From Chloroflexi bacterium 54-19 (GTDB lineage: Bacteria > Chloroflexota > Chloroflexia > Chloroheliales > Chloroheliaceae), in assembly GCA_001898225.1 (NCBI GenBank), contig MKTJ01000041.1, positions 1-64,000 on the forward strand: 64,000 nt of DNA, read 5' to 3'. The notes under the pieces are model-generated. The model did not search any database. It was not told where the DNA came from and was given only the letters and a program-made list of their open reading frames with translations. The position numbers and the translations under genes were made by a program. Below are positions 56,953 to 64,000 of this stretch, in pieces; positions within the stretch are counted from its first letter, which is position 1; the number at the start of each line of letters is the position of its first letter.

Positions 56953-57575
56953 AGGAATATTAGGATTATTTGGTTGTCTATCGCGCCAAAACCCAAAAGG
57001 TTTTCCAAGAATAATTTTCTCAAATAGTTGTCTATCGTGCCAGAACCTCAAAAACTGGAAAACCTCTTATTTCTAACTTCCCCTGCCTTTCCCGGTAAAT
57101 ACAGCGTTTTATTTGGACCATTTACAACCTTTACCCCCGGTTCAGGAATAATTATTCCCATTTTGTTGTCCATCTCGCCAAACTCACAGGCAAAAAAGTT
57201 ATATTAAACCAGCCATCGCCAGGAATACAGGAATAATTAAAGGTCTCCCATCGGTATATCTTCGAGTATTATTCCTGCCAAAAGTTAAAATACAAAAAGG
57301 AAGCCGATTTCTCGGCTCCCCGGAACATTTACCCCCTATGTTAGGCACCTACGAACCACTTAGCCATATGCCCTGACCCCAGGAATATTATTCCTGTTTG
57401 ATTGTCTATCGTACCAAACCAGCCAGAAAATCTTACCTCAGACCGGCCTTCTGACTGGTCGGCCAAAGCTAAAATCCGGGCTATTATTCCTATCCAGGAA
57501 TAATATTCCTGAATTGTTGTCCATCCTGCCTGTTTTGTTGTCTATCCTGCCGTCATGGTTACCTATGGTGCCAAC
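56953..57575 (+). repeat. Iteron-like repeats with interspersed AGGAATA palindromes (candidate origin)
   Basis: Seven copies of a 17-base motif, consensus TTGTCTATCGTGCCAAA, start at 56974, 57028, 57166, 57402, 57517, 57538 and 57559. The last three are spaced exactly 21 bases, two DNA turns, as in plasmid iterons. Between them are palindromes built on AGGAATA: 57145-57158, 57380-57396 and 57495-57511 are perfect, and partial copies occur near 56953, 57005, 57220 and 57265. All copies are in the same orientation. The block lies upstream of the rep-like gene at 58102, the usual place for iterons. Confidence 0.75.
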
Positions 57576-57714
57576 TAATGAGTTTTTCTGAACTTAAAAT
57601 AGCCCTTATTACTGTCTAATAAGATTCATGATTCTTAGCAGTCATGAATAAACTTCAGGAATAAACCCAATGTGTAAAATATAGAGGCAAACCTTAGGAA
57701 AGGAGGTTTGTTTT

Positions 57715-57732
57715 ATGTTACCGGACAAATAA
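57715..57732 (+). other. Five-codon frame behind a very strong ribosome site
   Basis: AGGAAAGGAGG ends eight bases before an ATG; the frame is ATG TTA CCG GAC AAA TAA. The match to the 16S anti-SD is the best in the neighbourhood, yet the frame is only five codons. It lies 370 bases before the rep-like gene. It could be a leader peptide or a decayed start. Confidence 0.35.
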
Positions 57733-57932
57733 GCAATCTACCGCTTAACCTTTGCACTAATGAAGAAGGCAAAATAAACACTTAATAAGTCAGAAAAGCG
57801 TGTAGGTAAGTAAATAAGGCAGCTGACTAATTAAGTAGGTAAGAAGAAAAAAGGTAAGAAAAGACGTAGAAGTAGACCTAGAAGAATAACCAAACCGGGA
57901 CCACTATCAAACAACCTTTTAGTAAAAACAAG

Positions 57933-57968
57933 AAAATCCGGTAGAGTTTCGCCGCCCACTCGGATTTT
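57933..57968. terminator. Stem-loop with AAAATCCG arms
   Basis: AAAATCCG (57933-57940) pairs with CGGATTTT (57961-57968) around a 20-base loop. The A-rich left arm and T-rich right arm fit a bidirectional terminator or a structured leader before the rep-like gene. Confidence 0.4.
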
Positions 57969-58101
57969 CATGAACTCAGGCCCTTAAAATGAGCCCTGTA
58001 TTAGTTTTGTTAATTTTGTTTTGGCCGCCTGGAGAACAGTCATCCATAATGAAATTAATATGGTCGGGAATCACTGTTAAGGGTATAGGAGATTATTTGT
58101 T

Positions 58102-59094
58102 ATGCCAAGGAATTCAAATATTTTTGAAACAACCGGTCAAACCTTTACGGCTATCCCAAATTACTTTCTCGACCATATTGCACCTAACCTTAGCGCGAGT
58201 GAGCTGCGCGTGATGCTATATATATATCGCCACACCCTTGGTTATCACAAGCTGGCCGACTCTTTATCTTATGACCAGTTTCTAAATGGGATTACTACCG
58301 GTGATGGCCGGCAACTTGATGAAGGCGCTAAAGTCTCAAGAGGGTCGCTGGTAGGGGCACTAGCTTCGCTAGAAACTCAGGGTTTGCTTGAAAGGGTACA
58401 CCAAAAAGGAACAAATAAAGCTCTTATAACTACCTTTCGGGTTCTTTTCCACACTTTCCCCTTGACCACTTCCCCAAACGGAAAAATCTCACTACAAAAA
58501 GAAGTTTACATAAATAATAATTCGGTGGGAAGTAGTGGAACCGAAAATAGAAATAGAGTGGCGGTATTGGTCGAGGTTGGGGCGACAACTTTCCAGGAGA
58601 AGGCCCAAAATTTAGACCTTGAAAAGTCAATTTTTTCCCTTGAAGAGGTCCGAAATTTAGACCTTACAAAAGAAGTAATTCAAAAAAAATTAAAAATAAA
58701 CCGGGTGGCGGAAACTGTAAAATTGATTTTGGATAAGATACCAGATATTTCACCGAGGGAAGCCAAGAATCTGGTAGACTTAGCTTTGTCACAAACACAC
58801 GGAAGGGATACGGACTATGTCAGACAGCTTGTAGATTATGTATCTTCAAATTCGAGAGTCCAAAATCCGGCTGCGGTCTTAACAGCCCTGATTAAAACTA
58901 ATCAGGTACGCACCACCCAAACCCTTGGATTAGCAAAAGTGGGTTCCACTACCGGTCTAACTGCCCGCCAGTTCAAAAAGAGTCAGCACAGGCCAATTGA
59001 TTTCTCAAAATATGCTCCAGGAGGGAAGTACGGTCATCTTTTCTCACCCTCACCTGATTCTAAACTTTACTATTCTGACCCTACCCCACTTTAG
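58102..59094 (+). CDS. Probable plasmid replication protein with N-terminal winged helix
   Basis: Residues about 15-115 form a winged-helix domain (IPNYFLDHIAPNLSASELRV, YIYRHTLGYHK, SRGSLVGALASLETQGLLER) of the kind found in phage and plasmid replication organisers of the DnaD/RepA type. The rest is a low-complexity linker and a helical part (AETVKLILDKIPDISPREA, then VLTALIKTN) that resembles the DnaD-like C-terminal region. ATG 58102 follows TAGGAGA by ten bases. It is the first gene after the iterons. A transcriptional regulator is the alternative; initiation function is inferred from position and domain type. Confidence 0.65.
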   Translation: MPRNSNIFETTGQTFTAIPNYFLDHIAPNLSASELRVMLYIYRHTLGYHKLADSLSYDQFLNGITTGDGRQLDEGAKVSRGSLVGALASLETQGLLERVHQKGTNKALITTFRVLFHTFPLTTSPNGKISLQKEVYINNNSVGSSGTENRNRVAVLVEVGATTFQEKAQNLDLEKSIFSLEEVRNLDLTKEVIQKKLKINRVAETVKLILDKIPDISPREAKNLVDLALSQTHGRDTDYVRQLVDYVSSNSRVQNPAAVLTALIKTNQVRTTQTLGLAKVGSTTGLTARQFKKSQHRPIDFSKYAPGGKYGHLFSPSPDSKLYYSDPTPL

Positions 59095-59107
59095 TGGAGG
59101 GTCAGAA
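59073..59107 (+). terminator. Inverted repeat straddling the rep-like stop codon
   Basis: TTCTGACCC and GGGTCAGAA form the outer stem, with CCAC/GTGG inside and a TTTA loop. The stop codon of the rep-like gene (59092-59094) lies in the right half. No T run follows, so it may be a weak terminator or mRNA-stabilising hairpin. Confidence 0.5.
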
Positions 59108-59749
59108 AGGACGAGATAGGGTTAGTTTTTCGAAAACTTTTGGAACGCCATAACCCAGAGATGAATGGAATGTAGCCAAGGACTTTTGTAAAATAACACG
59201 AAAACATGGCGTATTTTTAGTTAAACAACCCCTTGAACTTCCTAATAAATGGTAAACTATTACAAATTATTTCTGCTCATGAAGTTAATTGAACTCGGCT
59301 TGTTCTTCTCTCCACTTTATCAGGGTAAGGTCACTTTTTTCAAGCTTATAAACTGTAGTGAAAAGACAGCGCATTTGCCGCAGTAATAGGTTTTATAACC
59401 AAGACTGGTTAACTTCTTACGCAAATGGGTCTTCTCATTTTTACAAAAAGGACACTTCATTTTAAGTTCCGTTCTTTGACTTTAGTGGAATAGGGGTTTG
59501 AGAAGGCATTTTATCAAATTTGTAAAAGTTTGGCTAACGAGTAAGCGTTAAACTAAACGGTCCAGGTTTTGTTCAGCATTATTGTTACTGGGCTGAATTC
59601 TGACGGAACCGTCGACGAAGAAACCACTAACAATTAACCGAATTATCGGATTTTATCAGTCCTGACACACTTTAGCAAAGGGTTGGGTGTAACGTATAAC
59701 GGTTAGCAAATTTATAAAGTAAAGTTAATATTTTTAGATTAAAGATAAT
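59095..59749. other. Gap of about 650 bases
   Basis: Only the small zinc-ribbon frame was seen in it. The remainder is AT-rich and holds no recognised RNA gene or repeat. It lies downstream of both flanking genes, which converge here. Confidence 0.45.
59320..59460 (-). CDS. Small zinc-ribbon protein (46 residues)
   Basis: A short frame from ATG 59460 reads KCPFCKNEKTHLRKKL and then YYCGKCAVFSL, a CxxC-x-CxxC zinc ribbon of the type at the start of IS1-like or IS1595-like transposases. It ends at a TGA after 46 codons. It may be an independent small protein or the remnant of a transposase gene. A GGAAC sequence precedes the start, a weak ribosome site. Confidence 0.4.
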   Translation of the reverse strand: MKCPFCKNEKTHLRKKLTSLGYKTYYCGKCAVFSLQFISLKKVTLP

Positions 59750-62700
59750 TCAGCCAGTGACTTTCCAGATTTTTATCGCTTTATCATAGCCTGTACTGGC
59801 CATATATTTTCCGTTTGGACTAAAAATGACCCTGGTAAGACCTCCATCAGGATTATCAATCGTTTTCTTAAGTTGACCAGATTTTGTATCCCAGAGACGA
59901 ATGGTTTTATCTGAACTCCCGCTAATAAGGGAATTCCCGTCCGGGTTATAGGCAACTGTCGTTACTTCCGAAGTATGGCCGGTTAATGTTTTAACTTTTT
60001 TGGTTTCAGTTATGTCCCATATCTTGATTGTTTTATCAGTACTGGCTGCTGCCAGCAAGTCCTCCTGTTTTGGATTAAAAGCCAAACTGTAATATTCGTC
60101 TGAAACCCCGACCAACTCATTTACCGGATAGGGGCTTTGTATATTCCATAACTTTATGGTTCGTTCAAGACTACTGGTCGCGAAAGTAGTGCCGTCACGG
60201 TTAAAAGCGATTGAGAGGACTGCCCTGGAATGCGCACGGATCGATAGAACGTTTGTCATATCGCGCATATCCCAGGCACGTACCAATTTATCTGATCCAC
60301 CACTCAAAAGAAATTCACCACTCGGGCTAAAAATTAAGACGGATATTGACCCGTTGTGGGCCTGGGGGATAACAGTATGGACTTTAGATTTTGCCATATC
60401 CCAAATAATTATATCCGAATCATCACCTGCGCTAGCCAGATACCTGCCATTTGGGCTAAAGGTGGTGCTGTAAATCGTTCGCTGATGACGTTCCAGTTTA
60501 AATAAGAATTTACCTGTTTCAACTTCCCAAATTTTTATTTGGCTATCTCGTCCGGCACTTACTAGAAACTTGCTTTGCGGATCAAAAGTTAGTGCCCAAA
60601 CAATTTCATTATTGGCCAGCTGGATTGCTCGCTCTTCCTGTAGCGAGGTATAAGTTAATGGCAAATCGGCTTCTTTTACTACTGGCCGGTCTGCTTTTGC
60701 CGCCTCTTCAAGTGGGGCTCCGTTTAATAGAACTGCTTCGGTTTCAGAAACGCTTACCTCTCCAACCGGAGAATCTGTTTCGAGCTGTTCCTCAGAAATT
60801 TCTGTAGAACTTTCTGTTCCAACAACCTCATTTCTTTCAGGAATACTAAAACTTTCCAATGACGGTTCAGTACCAGGAGAAACCTTTTCCGGGTTTATGT
60901 TTGGTTTATCAAAAGTTTCCGAAAGTTGCAATTGAGAAGAAGTTGCTAACTTTTGAATTCTTGAGTGAATGTCCCATAATCTAAGAGTGCCGTCCTGGGA
61001 GCCTGCAATCAGGTTTTTTCCATCTGCGGTAAAGGTAATTGTACTTATGGCTTTGGTTGCAGCAACAAGGTTTATTAAATTCTGGCCGGTATTGCTACTC
61101 CAAACTTTGATAATGCCACTACTATCACCACTGGCTAACAGGCTGCCATCAGGGCTAAAGCTTAAAGTATTAATTGCCCCCTCGTGACCTACCAGGGTTT
61201 TAACAAGGTTATTTGTGGTTATTTCCCAGAACTTGATAGTTTTATCGCTATAGCCTACTGCGACCATTTCTATGTCAGGACAAAAAGCAATTGAGTAGGG
61301 GAATTCTATTGATCTTAAATTAAGGATTAATTCCTTATTTTGATAACTCCATACTCTGGTGAAATGGTCTGAACAGACGCTACCAAACCATTTTCCATCC
61401 GGGCTAAAAGCTATAGCATCCACTTTATTTTTATGTTCGTCAAAAGTAAGACTGGCTTCGCCCGTGGTAATATTAGAAAAAATAATTTTATTATCGGCTC
61501 CGGCGCTAGCTAAATATTTTCCGTCCGGACTGAATTTAATTGATAAAACGCCCTTTGTATGCGCTTTTAGAGTTGTTATTTCATCGGCAGTAATAACTGA
61601 CCAAAGTTTTACCGAATTGTCTTCTGAACCACTTGCTACAAATGGATGCTGGGGGTGCCAAGCCACCGAATTGACACTTGCTGAATGACCTTCAAGGGTT
61701 AGCACGCCTTCCCCACTCTCCAGGCTTAAGAAATTCAGTTTCTTATTACCACCAGTTAGCACAGCAAATCCGTTCGGGCTGGTGGTTAAGGACCATACTG
61801 GCCCGGTTTGTTTCGTTTCCCAAATACATTTATCAAGAACCGGCTTAGCTTTTTCCGGCCCTCTAGAATTGTCCTCCTCTGGTAAAAGGGTTTCCTGAGT
61901 TTTATTTTGAGATGTTAGGGTTTGAGAAGATACATTGTTGATAGCTTCGGGAACTTTTATTATTTCAATAGCGGCTTGTTGGTTTTCGGTTGGTCCTTTT
62001 ATTTCGAGATGGGTTAATGGATTGTCCTGTTGAGCACCAGTTGCAGTTACTATAACCGCTGGATCCGGTTCAATTACCTCAAAAGCTGTTTCCTTAGATT
62101 CAACCGTTGTTGTGGGGGGATTCAAAAGTATATCAAAATCCCAGAGTTTAATAGAATTTTCGGCACCGGAACTATAGACAGTTTTGCCATCCGAGGACAG
62201 TGCTATAATCTTTACAGACTCATCAATGTTATCAATGCTGGCTATTGATTTGTATTCCCAGGCATCCCAGGTTCTAATATGTGCATCATTGCTTCCACTA
62301 ATTAAGTATCGTCCATTTTTACTATAAACCAGACTATAAACGTGGTCTGTGTGACCTTCCAAACTGCGGACCAATTTGCCAGATGAAACATCCCAAATGC
62401 AAATAGTTTTATCGGCTGAGGCTGTTGCAAGTTTATGTCCTCCAGGACTAAAAACTAGCGCAAAGACTTGGCCATTGTGTTCAGACTCAAAAGGCCGACT
62501 TGATCCATCGGGTAATTTCCAGATTCTAATTTTTCGATTCTTACCTACCGCTGCGAGTTGTTTACCATTTGGACTAAAAGCAACCTTATAGACGGGGCTA
62601 TTAAGCTCATGTAGGATGCGTTGGGTAGAGTAATGGCCCATATTCCAAAGGCGAATGGTTTTATCTTCCGAACAACTGGCAAGCAAATTTCCACTTGGGT

Positions 62701-64000
62701 CAAAATTAAGGTCGTACACCGGGCCCGTATGGCCCGACAGTATTTTTAAGCAATTTCCGCTGACTGTATGCCAGATTTTTATTGACTTATCATTACTACA
62801 ACTGGCAAAAAGGGCACCACTAGGACTAAAGACGACTGAATTAATTCTTTCGCTATGAGCCGAAATACTTTTTAAGCTAACATGCAGTTTCGCATCCCAA
62901 ATAATGATTTTTCCAGTTCTATCGCCACTTACAAAGAATTTGCCATCAAAACTGGTAGCGAGTGCTGTTACCAGGTCAGAATTTTCCTCTAATTTATGTG
63001 CCCACAAAGGGGCATTAGGGATTGGTTGTTGGATTTCTTCCAACGGTTTTTCAGATTCTAAATTGGTTATTGTTTGGGGGCTGTTGGTATCCTCAACCGG
63101 ATCTGTACTTTGATTTTGTTCCGGTTGTGAATTTACTGATTGTGCTTGTGATTCATCCGGCTCATTAGCTTTTTCCTTGCTCTCAACTTCAACTGACTCT
63201 GGGGTTGGTGTCTCCGTTCGAGCACTGAATTTAGCCCCTTTGAGAGTATTTAAATCCCAATTCAAGAAGGCTGCCGGACGTAAAGTTACAATTGCTGCTT
63301 TCCCGGCGCTGGCGAACCATTTTCCATCCTGGCTTAAAGCAACCTGGGTTGTTCCAACCCCAGGTTCACTCCATTGGTTTATCTGGGTTCCATCGGCAAT
63401 ATCCCAGAGTCGAATGGTTCCATCTTGGCCGCTGCTGACCAGTAACTTACCATTCTGACTGAATGCCAGTGAAGAAATTTCTCCAACATGGCCGGTAAAG
63501 CTAAAAACTTCTTTTTCGTCTTGAATATTCCAGAGAATAATTTTACCGTCTATACTACCGCTGGCAAGCAATCGGCTTTCACGATTGAAAACCACCTGAT
63601 TTACTTCGGAATTATGCCCAACCAGGTTTATCTTAAAAGTTCGGCGGTCTTTTACCTGCCATAAGTTAATTACAAAGTCAGCGCCTGCACTGACAAGCCA
63701 TTTCCCATCCGGACTAAAGGTTAGGCCGAGTACAGCTTTACTGTGCCCACCAAAATTCCACATGAATTCCTTCTTCTCCGTACCCCAAAACCTGATGCTA
63801 CCGTCTTGATGCCCAGTGGCAAAATAGGTGTTCTCCGGGTGGTAAACGAAACAGTTGGTGACTCCTACTTGTTGGGTGGACCATGTTTCTGTTGTATTTT
63901 TTTCTAAATTCTGGAATAAAATCTGGCCATCTTTTAGGGGGCTAACCAGAATTTTGCTGTCTCGGCTAAAGGTTAACCACTTGGTGGCAAGATTGGGAAA
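59750..64000 (-). CDS. Giant WD40-repeat protein, N terminus beyond the window
   Basis: The frame is open to the window edge: reading upstream of the ATG at 63763 still gives WD40 sequence (KWLTFSRDSKILVS, FVYHPENTYFATGHQDGSIR), so that ATG is internal and at least 1416 codons are visible. There are 27 recognisable blades, most with SPDGKxLAS and a final xIKIWD. They fall into blocks separated by acidic Pro/Ser/Thr linkers near residues 185-255, 560-650 and 955-1060 (counted from 63763): at least 6, then 7, 7 and 7 blades. That is four seven-bladed propellers. No enzymatic domain is seen; a kinase, NTPase or protease domain could lie at the missing N terminus, as in many bacterial WD40 proteins. 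Confidence 0.92.
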   Translation of the reverse strand, partial: FPNLATKWLTFSRDSKILVSPLKDGQILFQNLEKNTTETWSTQQVGVTNCFVYHPENTYFATGHQDGSIRFWGTEKKEFMWNFGGHSKAVLGLTFSPDGKWLVSAGADFVINLWQVKDRRTFKINLVGHNSEVNQVVFNRESRLLASGSIDGKIILWNIQDEKEVFSFTGHVGEISSLAFSQNGKLLVSSGQDGTIRLWDIADGTQINQWSEPGVGTTQVALSQDGKWFASAGKAAIVTLRPAAFLNWDLNTLKGAKFSARTETPTPESVEVESKEKANEPDESQAQSVNSQPEQNQSTDPVEDTNSPQTITNLESEKPLEEIQQPIPNAPLWAHKLEENSDLVTALATSFDGKFFVSGDRTGKIIIWDAKLHVSLKSISAHSERINSVVFSPSGALFASCSNDKSIKIWHTVSGNCLKILSGHTGPVYDLNFDPSGNLLASCSEDKTIRLWNMGHYSTQRILHELNSPVYKVAFSPNGKQLAAVGKNRKIRIWKLPDGSSRPFESEHNGQVFALVFSPGGHKLATASADKTICIWDVSSGKLVRSLEGHTDHVYSLVYSKNGRYLISGSNDAHIRTWDAWEYKSIASIDNIDESVKIIALSSDGKTVYSSGAENSIKLWDFDILLNPPTTTVESKETAFEVIEPDPAVIVTATGAQQDNPLTHLEIKGPTENQQAAIEIIKVPEAINNVSSQTLTSQNKTQETLLPEEDNSRGPEKAKPVLDKCIWETKQTGPVWSLTTSPNGFAVLTGGNKKLNFLSLESGEGVLTLEGHSASVNSVAWHPQHPFVASGSEDNSVKLWSVITADEITTLKAHTKGVLSIKFSPDGKYLASAGADNKIIFSNITTGEASLTFDEHKNKVDAIAFSPDGKWFGSVCSDHFTRVWSYQNKELILNLRSIEFPYSIAFCPDIEMVAVGYSDKTIKFWEITTNNLVKTLVGHEGAINTLSFSPDGSLLASGDSSGIIKVWSSNTGQNLINLVAATKAISTITFTADGKNLIAGSQDGTLRLWDIHSRIQKLATSSQLQLSETFDKPNINPEKVSPGTEPSLESFSIPERNEVVGTESSTEISEEQLETDSPVGEVSVSETEAVLLNGAPLEEAAKADRPVVKEADLPLTYTSLQEERAIQLANNEIVWALTFDPQSKFLVSAGRDSQIKIWEVETGKFLFKLERHQRTIYSTTFSPNGRYLASAGDDSDIIIWDMAKSKVHTVIPQAHNGSISVLIFSPSGEFLLSGGSDKLVRAWDMRDMTNVLSIRAHSRAVLSIAFNRDGTTFATSSLERTIKLWNIQSPYPVNELVGVSDEYYSLAFNPKQEDLLAAASTDKTIKIWDITETKKVKTLTGHTSEVTTVAYNPDGNSLISGSSDKTIRLWDTKSGQLKKTIDNPDGGLTRVIFSPNGKYMASTGYDKAIKIWKVTG

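Larger units (their letters stand above)
56873..58101. other. Intergenic region holding the candidate origin
   Basis: Apart from the iterons and palindromes it contains a hairpin at 57302-57317 (AGCCGA-TTTC-TCGGCT) that, read on the minus strand, is followed by a T-rich run, and a purine-rich stretch from about 57840 to 57900. No gene of normal size is present. Confidence 0.6.

Overview
The window looks like part of a large plasmid, chromid or second chromosome of a Chloroflexota bacterium. The pointers are protein style only: paired C/W/F-rich extracellular domains joined by Pro/Thr stalks, very long WD40 and Ig-repeat proteins, a von Willebrand A protein, ECF sigma factors and a NurA/HerA pair. 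No rRNA, tRNA, CRISPR array or core housekeeping operon was seen. Identifications are by reading motifs; no database search was possible, so taxonomy and family names are provisional.

Layout. (1) 0.2-12.3 kb, plus strand: two exported proteins (a duplicated-domain protein and a sedolisin protease fused to Ig-like repeats and a beta-helix), a membrane TPR protein ending in an HNH nuclease (polymorphic-toxin-like) with a possible immunity gene, and a STAND-type ATPase. (2) 12.7-21.1 kb, minus strand: a seven-gene operon: TerY-like vWA protein, PP2C phosphatase, TerY-C-like zinc protein, protein kinase with zinc ribbon, helical-repeat protein, membrane coiled-coil protein, and a MotB/ZorB-like protein. 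This is the strongest candidate for an undescribed system. Upstream on the same strand lie an EVE-like/HNH endonuclease and a secreted lipoprotein nuclease (SNase). (3) 24.4-27.2 kb, minus: vWA protein, a sirtuin whose 5' end seems frameshifted, and a DUF4258 protein. (4) 27.4-41.5 kb: sigma-like factor, small regulator and ImmA/IrrE peptidase overlap each other and are followed by a small membrane protein, NurA nuclease, HerA ATPase, a Dna2-like Fe-S nuclease-helicase and an Mre11-like nuclease; a Rad50/YhaN-like ATPase converges from the other strand. It reads as an archaeal-style DNA-end-resection island under an IrrE-type switch. (5) 42.2-48.9 kb: ECF sigma/anti-sigma pair, then a mobile-element graveyard: a TIR gene remnant, a decayed IS3-family element, an intact ISL3 element with 8-bp target duplication, and an IS6-like remnant. 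(6) 49-59.1 kb: the replicon backbone: phage-type antirepressor, ParB, ParA, a 29-bp palindrome, an intact IS66 element with 8-bp target duplication, a parS-like site, DnaA boxes, a large HTH protein, an iteron-rich origin-like region, and a probable replication protein. (7) 59.75 kb to the end, minus: a giant WD40 protein that runs off the window.

How it may work together. The par/iteron block would maintain the replicon. The two large accessory blocks (phospho-signalling with a membrane complex; damage-regulated end resection) and the toxin-like gene are all of the kind found in defence or genome-maintenance islands, but their functions here are inferred from domains and gene order.
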